From Halorussus lipolyticus (lineage in GTDB: Archaea > Halobacteriota > Halobacteria > Halobacteriales > Haladaptataceae): a DNA stretch of 64,000 bases. The position numbers were made by a program, and so were the translations under genes. The DNA lies in the NCBI RefSeq assembly GCF_029338375.1, contig NZ_CP119804.1, positions 496,001 to 560,000 of the forward strand, given 5' to 3'. How positions within the stretch are numbered: position 1 is the first letter of the stretch; each line of letters opens with the position of its first letter. Below, piece after piece: positions 51,468-61,340 of the stretch. A model generated the notes under the pieces. The model had not been told where the DNA came from and did no database searches. It worked only from the letters and a program-made list of their open reading frames with translations.

Positions 51468-52046
51468 TCACCGCATCCGGGCCGCGCGCCCCGCTAACTC
51501 CACGTCCTGATAGGGGTTGGTGGTGACGCTCGGGCCGTGACCGACGTACATCTCGGCGAGGTGTTCGTCCACTCGGTCCTTCACGCGGTCGATGCTCTCG
51601 ATTAGCTGATTCCGGTCGCCCTCCTCCAAGTCGGTCCGGCCGAAACTCCCGTTCTGGAAAATCAGGTCGCCCGCGAACAGGACCTGCGCTCCCGACGAGT
51701 AGAAGCAGAGGTGGTCGTTCTTGTGCCCCGGCGTGTGGAGCGCGACGTAGGCGTCGTCGCCGAGTTGGACCGTCTCGCCGTCCTCGATGGCGTGGTCCAC
51801 GCCCGGTTGGTCGGTGTCGAAGCCCCACGCCTCGACGCCGAAGGCCTCCTTGACTGCGCCGAGATTACCCACGTGGTCCGGGTGCGTGTGGGTGAGAACC
51901 ACCGCGTCGAGGTCCACATCCCGGTCCCGAAGTCGTTCCACCACGTCGAAGTTCGACCCGGTATCCACGAGGACAGTCCGCTCGCCTTCCACGAGAAAGG
52001 CGTTGCTGGTGAATGCCTGTACTCCTCGGGCGACGTTGGTAATCAT
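51468..52046 (-). CDS. Metallo-beta-lactamase fold hydrolase
   Basis: The 192-residue enzyme has the metal-binding motif VVLTHTHPDHVGNLGAVKEA (H-x-H-x-D-H), HTPGHKNDHLCFY and LFAGDLIFQNGSFGRTDLEE, with a final MYVGHGPSV. This glyoxalase II-like arrangement suggests thioester or related hydrolysis. The substrate is not known. The start is ATG 52046 because earlier frame residues lack MBL features. Confidence 0.9.
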   Translation of the reverse strand: MITNVARGVQAFTSNAFLVEGERTVLVDTGSNFDVVERLRDRDVDLDAVVLTHTHPDHVGNLGAVKEAFGVEAWGFDTDQPGVDHAIEDGETVQLGDDAYVALHTPGHKNDHLCFYSSGAQVLFAGDLIFQNGSFGRTDLEEGDRNQLIESIDRVKDRVDEHLAEMYVGHGPSVTTNPYQDVELAGRAARMR

Positions 52047-52178
52047 GCGCGAGGGTAGGAGTGGCGGGGGTTTGTGGGTGTCGTTGTCTCGGCGCGAGTA
52101 CGGTTTCGGATTGACAGAGGAAAAAGGCGAAACATGCAAGGTAGTTCTGTGGGACTATTCGGGTAACCGAAGCCTACC

Positions 52179-52922
52179 ATGGAAGTCAAACTACTTAAAG
52201 CGACGGAGGACCCGGAGGAGGCAATCTGTACTGCGGCGCGCAACGACTACATGAACGGGTGGGTCGGCGACCAGTCGTTCGAAGAAATCATGGCGTCCAT
52301 CGAGGGCGACACGATGGAAGACAAACAATCCACGCTCATCAGTCACCTGCTGGAACACGGACATTTCGGTCCCTTCGAACACCCGCAAGCCGTCTTCGCG
52401 GTGAAGGGAATCAGTCGGTCGTGCATGGCACAGATAACACGGCATCGCCACGTCAGTTTCGACGTTCAGAGTATGCGGTACGTCTCGTTCGACGACATTG
52501 ACCCCGAGGAGGTCGGCGACGGCGAGATGATAGTGATGCCGCCCTCGATAGACGACCCCGACTGGATTGGCCGGAACCAGAAAGGCGGGTCGGTTGACGA
52601 CGAGACCGTCGAAAAGCGCAAGGAGGTGTTCGAGTCCTCGATTACGGAGTCGGTCGAAGCGTATCAGGAACTCCTCGACCTCGGCGTGCCGCCCGAGGAC
52701 GCCCGATTCGTCCTCCCCATCGGCACGAAAGTCAACATGGTCATGTCGATGAACCCCCGCATGTTAATGCACGTGGGAGATATGCGCGCCGCGGCGGACG
52801 CACAGTGGGAAATACGCGAGATGACCGAACAAGTGTTGGATTTAGCGAAAGAGTGGTGTCCCATCACCTTCGACTACTACGAGGAGAACATGAAGAACCG
52901 AAAGAATCGACTCGCGCCCTGA
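52179..52922 (+). CDS. thyX: FAD-dependent thymidylate synthase
   Basis: The 247-residue flavoprotein makes dTMP from dUMP using methylene-tetrahydrofolate. The ThyX signature RHRHVSFDVQS (R-H-R-x7-S) is present after FEHPQAVFAVKGISRSCMAQ, and PIGTKVNMVMSMNPRMLMHV is the conserved C-terminal part. Length and motifs are complete. The gene's folate substrate links it loosely to folP and mptE elsewhere in the window. Confidence 0.97.
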   Translation: MEVKLLKATEDPEEAICTAARNDYMNGWVGDQSFEEIMASIEGDTMEDKQSTLISHLLEHGHFGPFEHPQAVFAVKGISRSCMAQITRHRHVSFDVQSMRYVSFDDIDPEEVGDGEMIVMPPSIDDPDWIGRNQKGGSVDDETVEKRKEVFESSITESVEAYQELLDLGVPPEDARFVLPIGTKVNMVMSMNPRMLMHVGDMRAAADAQWEIREMTEQVLDLAKEWCPITFDYYEENMKNRKNRLAP

Positions 52923-52937
52923 CTCTCGAACTCGCTC

Positions 52938-53423
52938 CTACTCGTCGGCCAGTTCTTCGACCAGCGTCTCCAGACTGTAACTCTCCAAGGGGTTGTCGGT
53001 GTCTCGGAGCGTCGAGATGACGAACGTGGAGTTGGTGCGCTCGACGCCGTCGATGCCTTCGAAGTCGCTGATGAGGCGTTCGACAGCATCGCTGTCGGGG
53101 AGGCGGGCGACCACGATAAAGTCGGTCTCACCCATGGCGAAGTAGGCTTGGGTGACGCCTTCGACCGCCAGTAGTTTCTCGCCGAAGTCCTCGTAGGAGT
53201 CGCTGTAGTCGGCCAGCACCTCCACGAGGACGGTCACGCCGAGGCCTGCCTTCTCCAAGTCGAGGTCGTAGAGGTCGTTCTCGATGACGCCCTCCTCGCG
53301 CAGGTTGTTGAGTCGGTAGTGGATGGTCGAGACTGGGATGTCGGTCTCCTCGCTGAGTTGCTCGGGGCTTCCGGTCCCGAGGTCCGCGATGGCCTTCAGG
53401 ATGGTCACGTCGCGTTCGTCCAT
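52938..53423 (-). CDS. Lrp/AsnC-family transcription regulator
   Basis: The 161-residue regulator has an N-terminal winged HTH (LSEETDIPVSTIHYRLNNLR) and a C-terminal RAM-type effector domain (VLVEVLADYSDSYEDFGEKL, then VTQAYFAMGETDFIVVARLP). Such proteins form octamers controlled by amino acids. It diverges from the DMT transporter, which may be its target, and converges with thyX. Confidence 0.93.
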   Translation of the reverse strand: MDERDVTILKAIADLGTGSPEQLSEETDIPVSTIHYRLNNLREEGVIENDLYDLDLEKAGLGVTVLVEVLADYSDSYEDFGEKLLAVEGVTQAYFAMGETDFIVVARLPDSDAVERLISDFEGIDGVERTNSTFVISTLRDTDNPLESYSLETLVEELADE

Positions 53424-53649
53424 TTTCCTCCACGTTGCGTCCGCGTCTACTTAACGTCCGTCTGTCGGCGTTCCGGGACTTGAGCGTCCCGCTGAAGCAG
53501 TCAATATTCTGCCAACAGAAATCGAACTCTGAAAGAGATGCAGTCGGACAAACCTACTTTCGACCCAGTATTCGACTTTCTTTCGAACTACTGGCGACAG
53601 CTTGTAGTGAAGTTTAAGTGGCCGAAAGTACGACGGTTGAAACAGAATC

Positions 53650-54636
53650 ATGATTTCGAGTGATATTCAAAACCGTATCCCAATTTCGGCTGTTTTGTTC
53701 GCAGTTCTCGCAACTCTCTGGGGCGGGTCGTTCGTCGCCATCGAAATCGGCCTCCACTACTTCCCGCCGATGGTGTTCGCCGGCGTCCGGTACGCCGCCG
53801 CGGGCGTGGTCATTCTGGGCTACGCCGTGATGACGGCCGACCGCTGGCGGCCTCGCGCCCGCGAGGAGTACCTCTCGGTCGCCGTAGTCGGCGCGTTCGT
53901 CATCGCCGGGTACCACGGCCTGCTCTATCTGGGCGAACAGCACGTCTCGGGCGCGATTGCGGCGGTCGTGGTCAGTCTCTCGCCGGTCCTGACCGCCGGG
54001 TTCGCTGGGGTGGTGCTGGACGAGCGCCTGACCCTCCCGAAGGGCCTCGGTTTCACCCTCGGCGTCGCGGGCGTAGCAATCGTGGCGGGTCTGACGCCCA
54101 CGACTGCCCTCTCGGCGAACGTCGTCGGCGTCGGGTTGGTTCTCCTCGGCGCGGCGTGCTTCGCGCTCGGCGCGGTCCTGACCCGGCCGCTCCGGACCGG
54201 ACTCTCGATAGCGGCGCTGGAGGGGTGGGCGATGGTCGGCGGGTCGGCCCTACTGTTCGTCGCGGGCGCGGTCCGTGGCGAATCCCTGTCGGCGATTCGG
54301 TTGACTCCCACTGCGCTGGCGTCGTTCGCCTACCTGACCCTGCTGTCGGGCGTGGTGGCCTTCCTGCTGTACTTCTACCTGCTCGACGACATCGGTCCGA
54401 CGCGACTGAATCTGGTGGGGTACCTCGAACCGGTCGTGGCGACGCTGGCGAGTTGGGCCGTGCTGGGCGAGTTGGTGTCGTCCTCGACGCTGGTCGGGTT
54501 CGGTGCCATCTTCGCCGGGTTCGCGGTGCTGAACTGGCGACAGGTGCGCGGGTTCGCAGACTCGGTGCGCTCGTCGGTCGAGGAGGAAGTCGAGGAGTCG
54601 GCGTGGTCCGGGTCGGTCGGACCCGCTGACGACTAA
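53650..54636 (+). CDS. DMT-superfamily EamA transporter
   Basis: A 328-residue membrane protein with two EamA repeats of five helices each. PISAVLFAVLATLWGGSFVA and LLSGVVAFLLYFYLLDDIGP are diagnostic of the two halves, and LNLVGYLEPVVATLASWAVL is the final EamA motif. It exports metabolites such as amino acids, but the substrate is unknown. The gene is divergent to the Lrp regulator, which may control it. The C-terminus has an acidic tail. Confidence 0.92.
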   Translation: MISSDIQNRIPISAVLFAVLATLWGGSFVAIEIGLHYFPPMVFAGVRYAAAGVVILGYAVMTADRWRPRAREEYLSVAVVGAFVIAGYHGLLYLGEQHVSGAIAAVVVSLSPVLTAGFAGVVLDERLTLPKGLGFTLGVAGVAIVAGLTPTTALSANVVGVGLVLLGAACFALGAVLTRPLRTGLSIAALEGWAMVGGSALLFVAGAVRGESLSAIRLTPTALASFAYLTLLSGVVAFLLYFYLLDDIGPTRLNLVGYLEPVVATLASWAVLGELVSSSTLVGFGAIFAGFAVLNWRQVRGFADSVRSSVEEEVEESAWSGSVGPADD

Positions 54637-54750
54637 CGCTCTATTTCTCTCAATACACTATACAATTGTTAAGAGTATCTATAGTTGTCTTATCGTTCGA
54701 GTCGGGCGACTGCCGACGCGCGCGCCGTCTCCCGTCTGTCGGACGCTTCG

Positions 54751-54972
54751 TCAGCAACATCCGCTATCGTCGGGCGACCACTCGCAGGCGTCGTCGGTCG
54801 TTAGGTCGTTTTCCTCGACGTGCGCCGAGAGGCATGCGTAGTTACAGAAGTACGTAGGGGACCCGCAGTCGTCGGCGCAGTCGCGGACGCAGATGGGGTC
54901 GTGGTCGAAGATGTGCGATTCGCAGTACGTACACGTCTCGTTCGCATCGGGGGTAGAGACAGTCGTGGACAC
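54751..54972 (-). CDS. Small zinc-ribbon-like protein
   Basis: A 73-residue protein with ten cysteines: NETCTYCESHIF forms a CxxC knuckle, ICVRDCADDCGSPTYFCNYA and a later ACLSAHVEE complete a likely zinc-binding site, and CC ends the protein. Single zinc-ribbon proteins of this size are common in haloarchaea and are presumed regulators or RNA/protein binders. Function is not established. Confidence 0.75.
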   Translation of the reverse strand: MSTTVSTPDANETCTYCESHIFDHDPICVRDCADDCGSPTYFCNYACLSAHVEENDLTTDDACEWSPDDSGCC

Positions 54973-55090
54973 ACTCCGGTTACGGACCGGACCATCGAAA
55001 GCGTTTCCCGAGGCCGGGTCTCCGGGAGCATCACCATCCAGCGGTTCCCCGAACGCACCACTTTTCGGCCCGCCGTCCGTACCCCGCGGT

Positions 55091-58000
55091 ATGGCTACCC
55101 ACGACGCGGACCCGGCCCGCGACCCGCGGGCGGACTACGACTACCGGTCCGACGACGAGGACCGGCCCGGACTGGTCGCTGACCTCACCGGTCTCGTGGA
55201 CGGCGACGTGCGATTCGATAGCTACTCCCGCCAACTCTACGCTACCGACGCCAGCGCCTACGAGGTCACGCCCATCGGCGTCGTCTTTCCGACCGACACC
55301 GACGACGTATCGGCGGTGATGGAGTACTGCGCCGAGCGCGAGATTCCGGTCTTGCCCCGCGGCGGCGGCACCAGCCTCGCCGGCCAGTCGGTCAACGAGG
55401 CCGTGGTTCTCGATTTCACCCGGTACATGGACGCTGTACTGGAAATCGAACCGGAGGACGACGACCCCACGGCCCGCGCCCAACCCGGCGCGATTCTCGG
55501 CGAGTTGAATCAGGAACTCGCACCCCACGGTCTGAAGTTCGCGCCGGACCCCGCGTGGGGCGACAAGTCGGCGCTCGGCGGCGCTATCGGCAACAACTCG
55601 ACCGGGAGCCACTCGCTGAAGTACGGCAAGACCGACGCCTACGTCGAGGAGTGCGAGGTGGTCCTCGCCGACGGGACCGTCACCACCTTCGGCGAGGTGG
55701 ACCTGACCGAACTCCGCGAGGAGGCCGACCCCGAGGGCGGCCTCGAAGCGCGAATCTACGCCGCGGTCGCTCGCATCGTGGACGACGAGGCCGACAAAAT
55801 CGACGCGGTGTACCCCCAACTCAAGCGCAACGTCTCGGGGTACAACCTCGACAGACTGGTAGACGAGGCCGAGGAGGGAACGGTCAACCTCGCCAGACTC
55901 CTCGCGGGAAGCGAGGGCACCCTCGCCATCGTGACCGAGGCGACGGTCGGCCTCGAACCGGTCCCCGAAACCAAGTCGATGGCGCTGTTCGCCTACGACG
56001 ACCTGCTGGACGCGATGGAGGACGTGGCACACGTCCTTGAACACGACCCGGCCGCGGTCGAAGTGCTGGACGACGTACTGCTTGACCTCGCCCGCGACAC
56101 CGAGGAGTTCGCCGACGTGGTGGGGATGCTCCCCGAGGGGACCGATTCGGTCCTCCTCGTGGAGTTCTACGCCGAGAGCGACCGAGAGGGCAAGGAGAAA
56201 GTCGAGGCTCTCCGGGCGGACCGCGAGGGCGAAATCGCCTTCGCCGGGATGGAGGCCCACGACGACGCCGAACGCGCCAGATTCTGGAAGATGCGGAAGT
56301 CCGGGCTTCCAATCCTGCTGTCCCGGACCTCCGACGCCAAGCACATCTCGTTCATCGAGGACGCCGCGGTCCCGCCCGAGAACCTGCCCGAGTACGTCGC
56401 CGACTTCCAGCAGGTGTTGGAGGACAACGACACCTTCGCCAGTTTCTACGCCCACGCCGGGCCGGGGTGTCTCCACATCCGGCCCCTCGTCAACACCAAA
56501 TCGCCCGCCGGGGTCAACCAGATGGAGGCCATCGCGGACCAAGCCACCGACCTCGTGGTCGAGTACGGCGGGTCCGTCTCGGGCGAACACGGCGACGGCC
56601 GCGCCCGGACCCAGTGGAACCGGAAACTCTACGGCGAGGAGGTCTGGGGAATCTTCCGCGATTTGAAGACCGCCTTCGATCCCGATTGGCTACTGAACCC
56701 CGGCAACGTCTGCGGCGACCACGATATGACCGAGAACCTGCGGTTCGACCCGGACTACGAGTTCTCCGCCGGGTTCGCGCCCGAACTGAACTGGGAGAAC
56801 GAAAACGGATTCGAGGGCATGGTCGAACTCTGTCACGGGTGCGGCGGGTGTCGCGGCGGGCAGGAGACCACCGGCAGTGTGATGTGCCCGACCTACCGCG
56901 CTGTAGACGAGGAGGCCACTTCGACCCGAGGCCGGGCCAACATGCTCCGGCAGGCGATGAGCGGCGAGTTGTCCGAGAACGAGCAGTTCGACGTGGAGTT
57001 CATGAGCGAGGTGATGGACCTCTGCATCGGGTGCAAGGGGTGCGCCCGCGACTGCCCTTCCGAGGTGGACATGGCCAAGATGAAGGCCGAAATCGAACAC
57101 GAGTACCACCAGCGTCACGGCGCGGGCCTCCGCGAGAAGCTTTTCGCCAACGTCGGGACCCTCTCGAAGGTCGGAAGCGCCCTCGCACCGCTCTCGAACT
57201 GGGCGAGCAAGGTGCCGGGAGCGCGCAGACTCCTCGAATCCACCCTCGGCATCGCCCGCGAGCAGAACCTGCCGACCTTCCACCGGGAGACGCTGGTGGA
57301 CTGGTTCGAGGACCGCGGCGGCCCCCGAGTTCCCGCCGAGGAGGCCACCCGGAAGGTCGCGCTGTTCCCCGACGTCTACACCAATCACAACCACCCGGAG
57401 GCGGGGAAGGCCGCGGTCCGGGTCCTCGAAACTGCGGGAGTCCGAGTGCGCATCCCGACCGACGTGAACGACAGCGGACGACCTGCCCACTCGAAAGGCT
57501 TTCTCGACGAGTCCCGAGAAATCGCCCGCTCCAACGTCTCGACGCTCGCGCCAAAGGTCCGGGACGGTTGGGACGTGGTAGTGGTCGAACCCTCCGACGC
57601 GGTGATGCTCCAGTCGGACTACCTCGACCTCCTCGGGGCGGAGGGACCGGAGGCCAGTCGGTCCGGCGAGCAGTACGCCGAACCCCGGACCGCCGACCCG
57701 GAAGCAGGGCTGGAAAATCGAGACGAGACCAGCGACGACCTCACGACTGCCGCGGAGCGCGTGGCCGCCAACACCTACGGCGTCTGCGAGTACCTCGACA
57801 CGTTCGAGTTCGACCTGCCGTTGTCCGCGCCTGACGAGACCCTGACTTACCACGGCCACTGTCACCAGAAGGCGACGAAGAAGGACTCCCACGCCGTCAG
57901 CGTCCTCCGAGAGGCCGGATACGAGGTCTCTGCGCTCGATTCGGGGTGTTGCGGCATGGCCGGGAGTTTCGGCTACGAGGCCGAACACTACTCGATGAGC

Positions 58001-58186
58001 CGAAAAATCGCCGACATCCTGTTCGACCAAATCGAGGACAGCGACGGCGAGACAGTGGTCGCACCCGGTTCGTCCTGTCGCTCGCAACTCGGGAACTGGG
58101 AGCAACTGAGTGAGGAGCCACCCCATCCCATCGAGAAAGTCGAGGCCGCGTTACAGCGTGCCAATAGTACCGGTTATTTTAAGTAA
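55091..58186 (+). CDS. FAD-linked oxidase / 4Fe-4S dehydrogenase fusion (D-lactate or glycolate type)
   Basis: A 1031-residue fusion. The first 560 residues form a GlcD-like FAD-binding oxidase: [40 protein letters not shown] and [20 protein letters not shown]. The remainder is GlcF-like with 4Fe-4S motifs [20 protein letters not shown] and [20 protein letters not shown], followed by CCG-type segments [13 protein letters not shown] and [16 protein letters not shown]. It oxidises a 2-hydroxyacid and passes electrons to the quinone pool. I start at ATG 55091. Confidence 0.94.
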   Translation: MATHDADPARDPRADYDYRSDDEDRPGLVADLTGLVDGDVRFDSYSRQLYATDASAYEVTPIGVVFPTDTDDVSAVMEYCAEREIPVLPRGGGTSLAGQSVNEAVVLDFTRYMDAVLEIEPEDDDPTARAQPGAILGELNQELAPHGLKFAPDPAWGDKSALGGAIGNNSTGSHSLKYGKTDAYVEECEVVLADGTVTTFGEVDLTELREEADPEGGLEARIYAAVARIVDDEADKIDAVYPQLKRNVSGYNLDRLVDEAEEGTVNLARLLAGSEGTLAIVTEATVGLEPVPETKSMALFAYDDLLDAMEDVAHVLEHDPAAVEVLDDVLLDLARDTEEFADVVGMLPEGTDSVLLVEFYAESDREGKEKVEALRADREGEIAFAGMEAHDDAERARFWKMRKSGLPILLSRTSDAKHISFIEDAAVPPENLPEYVADFQQVLEDNDTFASFYAHAGPGCLHIRPLVNTKSPAGVNQMEAIADQATDLVVEYGGSVSGEHGDGRARTQWNRKLYGEEVWGIFRDLKTAFDPDWLLNPGNVCGDHDMTENLRFDPDYEFSAGFAPELNWENENGFEGMVELCHGCGGCRGGQETTGSVMCPTYRAVDEEATSTRGRANMLRQAMSGELSENEQFDVEFMSEVMDLCIGCKGCARDCPSEVDMAKMKAEIEHEYHQRHGAGLREKLFANVGTLSKVGSALAPLSNWASKVPGARRLLESTLGIAREQNLPTFHRETLVDWFEDRGGPRVPAEEATRKVALFPDVYTNHNHPEAGKAAVRVLETAGVRVRIPTDVNDSGRPAHSKGFLDESREIARSNVSTLAPKVRDGWDVVVVEPSDAVMLQSDYLDLLGAEGPEASRSGEQYAEPRTADPEAGLENRDETSDDLTTAAERVAANTYGVCEYLDTFEFDLPLSAPDETLTYHGHCHQKATKKDSHAVSVLREAGYEVSALDSGCCGMAGSFGYEAEHYSMSRKIADILFDQIEDSDGETVVAPGSSCRSQLGNWEQLSEEPPHPIEKVEAALQRANSTGYFK

Positions 58187-58236
58187 GGTGCGGGACAATC
58201 ACGGCCCGTATCTATCGGATGGCTGGAGGTAACAAA

Positions 58237-58998
58237 ATGGGCACAGACGAGCGGACGGACGGCGAGCGAGGACAGGTCGGTATCGGGACGCTCATCGTAT
58301 TCATTGCGATGGTACTGGTGGCGGCCATCGCCGCGGGCGTCCTCCTCGATACCTCGGGGTATCTGCAGAGCGCGGCCGAGCAGACCGGCGAGGAGGCGAC
58401 CCATCAGGTCTCGAACCGACTCATGGTCGTGAGTGCCTACGGTCACGTCACCGACGAGAAAATGAACTCCGCACCCAAGTCCACCGAGGACATCATGCTA
58501 AACGAGAGCGTCGATACCGTCGAGTTGACGGTGAAACTCGCGCCCGGTTCGGGGACGGTGAACCTCTCGGGCGCGACGATTTCGTGGGTCGGTCCGCGCC
58601 GCACGACGACCCTCGTCCACGGTAAGGCCGCCAAACACGCACCGGGCGTCGAGAACACTGGCAACCCCGGCACCTTCGGCCTCGGCGGCGGCGGCGGTGG
58701 TGGCCGCGGTGGCGGCGGTAGTACCGACGCCAGCGAGGCCCACAAGGTGTTCAACACCTACGCTATCGACGGTAACCAACACCTCGTCCTCGACAGCGAG
58801 GAACAGCGAATCAAACTCTACTTCAACGCTGGCCTCATCGAGGCCGACACCCGAGACCCGGTTACGCCGCCGTACTCCCAACCGCTCCGGGAAGGAACCG
58901 AGGTCGGACTGAAAATTTCGAGCGAGTCGGGCGCGACCACTATGTATCGACTCGACCTCCCGGAATCGCTGACCGAGGAGGACTACGTTTCGGTCTGA
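58237..58998 (+). CDS. Archaellin-like protein with Gly-rich insert
   Basis: Product of 253 residues from ATG 58237 (an ATG at 58219 would add six). The prepilin-type leader ends [20 protein letters not shown], with cleavage by archaeal prepilin peptidase after Gly12, then the hydrophobic assembly helix. A variable middle carries [13 protein letters not shown] near residues 150-162, an unusual Gly-rich loop. The C-terminal half is beta-rich. No arl operon is in view, so it may be an accessory or orphan archaellin. The end of the previous gene has a TATA-like TTATTTTAAG. Confidence 0.8.
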   Translation: MGTDERTDGERGQVGIGTLIVFIAMVLVAAIAAGVLLDTSGYLQSAAEQTGEEATHQVSNRLMVVSAYGHVTDEKMNSAPKSTEDIMLNESVDTVELTVKLAPGSGTVNLSGATISWVGPRRTTTLVHGKAAKHAPGVENTGNPGTFGLGGGGGGGRGGGGSTDASEAHKVFNTYAIDGNQHLVLDSEEQRIKLYFNAGLIEADTRDPVTPPYSQPLREGTEVGLKISSESGATTMYRLDLPESLTEEDYVSV

Positions 58999-58999
58999 C

Positions 59000-59740
59000 T
59001 CAGAAGCCAGCGAACTTGTCCCGCCGGTAGAGGTCCAACTCGCTGACGGTCGAGTTCTCTTGCTTCGCGGAGAACGCGATGGCGTCCGCGACTTCTTCCG
59101 GTTCGGTCACCTCGCCCTCGTCGAATCGCTCGGCGAACGTCTCGCCGTAGGCCCCGCCGAAGTCGGTCCGGACTTCCGAGGGGTTGACCACAGTGACCCC
59201 AACGCCGTCAGTGCCGACGTTGCCCGCCATGCTGTGAGCGAACCCCCGGACCCACCACTTGGTCGCGGCGTAGATGGGGTTGAACGGCCGGGGGTACTGC
59301 CCGGCGAAACTCCCGACGAAAATCAGATTGCCTTCGGCCTCCTTGAGAGCGGGCACCGCGGCCCGAGTCGCGTAGAACACGCCGTCCACGTTGGTCTCCA
59401 TCATCTTGTCGTAGTCGCCGGTCGTCATGTTCTCGACCGATTCGCCGCAGGCCGTCCCGGCATTGTTCACCAGCACGTCGAGGCCCCCGAACTCGGAGAC
59501 GGTGGTTTCGACCATCTCCTCGGCCGAGTCCTCACTGCGGATGTTCGTCGGGACGACCAGCGTCTCGGCGTCCCACTCGCTCTCGATTTTCGACGCGATG
59601 TCGTTCAGTGCCTTCTCGCGCCGTGCTGACAGCGCGACCCGAGCGCCGTCGCGGGCTAGCGCGTGGGCCGTGGCCTCGCCGATGCCGGAACTCGCGCCAG
59701 TGACCAGTGCTGACTTGCCGTCGAGTGGGTGGTCGGTCAT
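59000..59740 (-). CDS. Short-chain dehydrogenase (YdfG-like)
   Basis: The 246-residue SDR has SALVTGASSGIGEATAHALA with the cofactor site, VLVNNAGTACGESVENMTTG, and catalytic Ser in LIFVGSFAGQYPRPFNPIY followed by YAATK. The C-terminus ENSTVSELDLYRRDKFAGF is typical of YdfG-like oxidoreductases acting on 3-hydroxy acids or carbonyls. It converges with the archaellin gene by two bases. Substrate uncertain. Confidence 0.9.
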   Translation of the reverse strand: MTDHPLDGKSALVTGASSGIGEATAHALARDGARVALSARREKALNDIASKIESEWDAETLVVPTNIRSEDSAEEMVETTVSEFGGLDVLVNNAGTACGESVENMTTGDYDKMMETNVDGVFYATRAAVPALKEAEGNLIFVGSFAGQYPRPFNPIYAATKWWVRGFAHSMAGNVGTDGVGVTVVNPSEVRTDFGGAYGETFAERFDEGEVTEPEEVADAIAFSAKQENSTVSELDLYRRDKFAGF

Positions 59741-59856
59741 GCCGCCCTCTGCGACGCCGAAGGGGTTGGCTCTTTCGCCGGTCGTGGTGCGTGCCGAGTC
59801 GGTCCGAAGGGCGATTCTACCATTGTATACAATCGCTTAATAAATATCTGGTTTGC

Positions 59857-60039
59857 CTAAAGAACGATATTCCTGTTTTCCTCGACGCTCCGCTCGTGGG
59901 CGGTCGAGGGCAGGCCGATGTCCACGATGGGTTCGACGGGCCACACGTCGTAGGCAACCGCGTTCGACAGCACGAGTCGGTCCACGGCGTCGGGCCGGTG
60001 GACCGCGTACCGGAGCGCGACCCCGCTGGTCGTGCGTTG
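59857..60039 (-). pseudogene. Alpha/beta-hydrolase remnant
   Basis: A 60-codon frame with no start, bounded by TGA upstream (60040-60042) and ending in TAG, reads SGVALRYAVHRPDAVDRLVL then SNAVAYDVWPVEPIV. This is the segment just after the nucleophile elbow of alpha/beta hydrolases (G-x-S-x-G-G-x-x-A). The catalytic serine, His and most of the fold are missing, so it is a decayed fragment of a lost gene. The intergenic region 59741-60131 has no complete gene. Confidence 0.6.
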
Positions 60040-60131
60040 TCACGTAGAATCACAGATTTCGCACGTCCATAGGTCCTGTCGCCAATCGCCGGGACCCTGA
60101 GATTTAGGGCGTCGGCGTCGAACAGGTAGAC

Positions 60132-61289
60132 ATGTTCGTACTGCGAGGAGCCACGGTCGTTGACGCCGACGGGGCGCGCGAGGCCGACGTAGCGGTCGAG
60201 GACGCCGAAATCGTCGGCGTCGGGGACGCACCCGACGACCCCGACGAGGAGATAGACGCCGGCGGGCAGTTCGTCGCGCCGGGACTGGTGGACGCCCACG
60301 TCCACGTCATGATGGACGGCCGGGCCGACCCGAGCGAGGTCTACGACGACAGCGAGGCCACGCTGGCCTACCGGACGACCAGCAACCTCCGGGACGCCCT
60401 CGACGCCGGCGTCACGACCGTCCGGGACCTCGGGTCGCCGGGGTCGCTGGCGCTCGACGCCCGCGATGCCGTCGAGCAGGGTGTGCTGGAGGGACCGCGG
60501 GTCCTCTCTGCCGGCGAGGCGATTACGATGACCGGCGGGCACGGCTACTGGTTCGGCCGGGAGGCCGACGGCGTGCCCGAGGCCAAGCGGGCCGCCCGCG
60601 AGCAACTCAAGCGCGGCGCTGACGTGGTGAAGTGCATGGCGACCGGCGGCGTCTTGACGGAGGGCGCGCTGACCGGCGCACCCGAGTTGGACGAGGCCGA
60701 AATCGACGCCATCGTGAGCGCGGCCAACGCCAAGCGTGTGCCGACCGCGGCCCACGCTCACGGTACCGCGGGCATCAAGAACGCGGTCCGGGCCGGAATT
60801 TCCAGCATCGAACACGGGACGTTCATGGACCGCGAAGCCGCCGAACTGATGGCCGACCGGGGAACCTACTGGGTGCCGACCGCCAAGGCGCTCTACGGCA
60901 TCGTCGAGGCCGGGACCGAGAAGGGCGTCCCGGAGTTCGCCGTCGAGAAGGCCGAGGAGGCCATCGAAGCGTGGGCCGACGCCTTCGACTACGCGCTCGA
61001 CGCCGGGGTTCCCATCGCCATGGGGACCGACGCTGGCACGCCGTTCAACCACCACCGCGACATCCCCGAGGAACTGGAACTGATGGTGGACCACGGTCTC
61101 TCCGAGGAGCAAGCCCTCGAATCTGCGACGGTCAACTCTGCGGACCTGCTGGGCCTCGACGGCGAAGTCGGACTGGTCGAGGAGGGGTATCGCGCCGACC
61201 TCGTGGTGCTGGACTCGGACCCGCGCTCGGACGTGACGACGTGGCAATCGCCAGCGCGTGTCGTGGCGGGTGGAACCGTGGTCCGGTGA
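60132..61289 (+). CDS. Amidohydrolase (imidazolonepropionase/prolidase-like)
   Basis: The 385-residue metal-dependent hydrolase has a beta-sandwich N-terminus and TIM barrel. LVDAHVHVMMDG is the H-x-H metal site, DVVKCMATGG provides the Lys likely carboxylated to bridge metals, AAHAHGTAGIKNAVRAGISS and SSIEHGTFM further histidines, and PIAMGTDAGTPFNHH the metal-binding Asp. This subgroup contains Xaa-Pro dipeptidases of the amidohydrolase type. Substrate unproven. It is not obviously coupled to other genes. Confidence 0.88.
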   Translation: MFVLRGATVVDADGAREADVAVEDAEIVGVGDAPDDPDEEIDAGGQFVAPGLVDAHVHVMMDGRADPSEVYDDSEATLAYRTTSNLRDALDAGVTTVRDLGSPGSLALDARDAVEQGVLEGPRVLSAGEAITMTGGHGYWFGREADGVPEAKRAAREQLKRGADVVKCMATGGVLTEGALTGAPELDEAEIDAIVSAANAKRVPTAAHAHGTAGIKNAVRAGISSIEHGTFMDREAAELMADRGTYWVPTAKALYGIVEAGTEKGVPEFAVEKAEEAIEAWADAFDYALDAGVPIAMGTDAGTPFNHHRDIPEELELMVDHGLSEEQALESATVNSADLLGLDGEVGLVEEGYRADLVVLDSDPRSDVTTWQSPARVVAGGTVVR

Positions 61290-61340
61290 CAGGGCTACGT
61301 CAAAAGGTCTTTTATACCGGGCAATGGAGAATTAAGGTAC

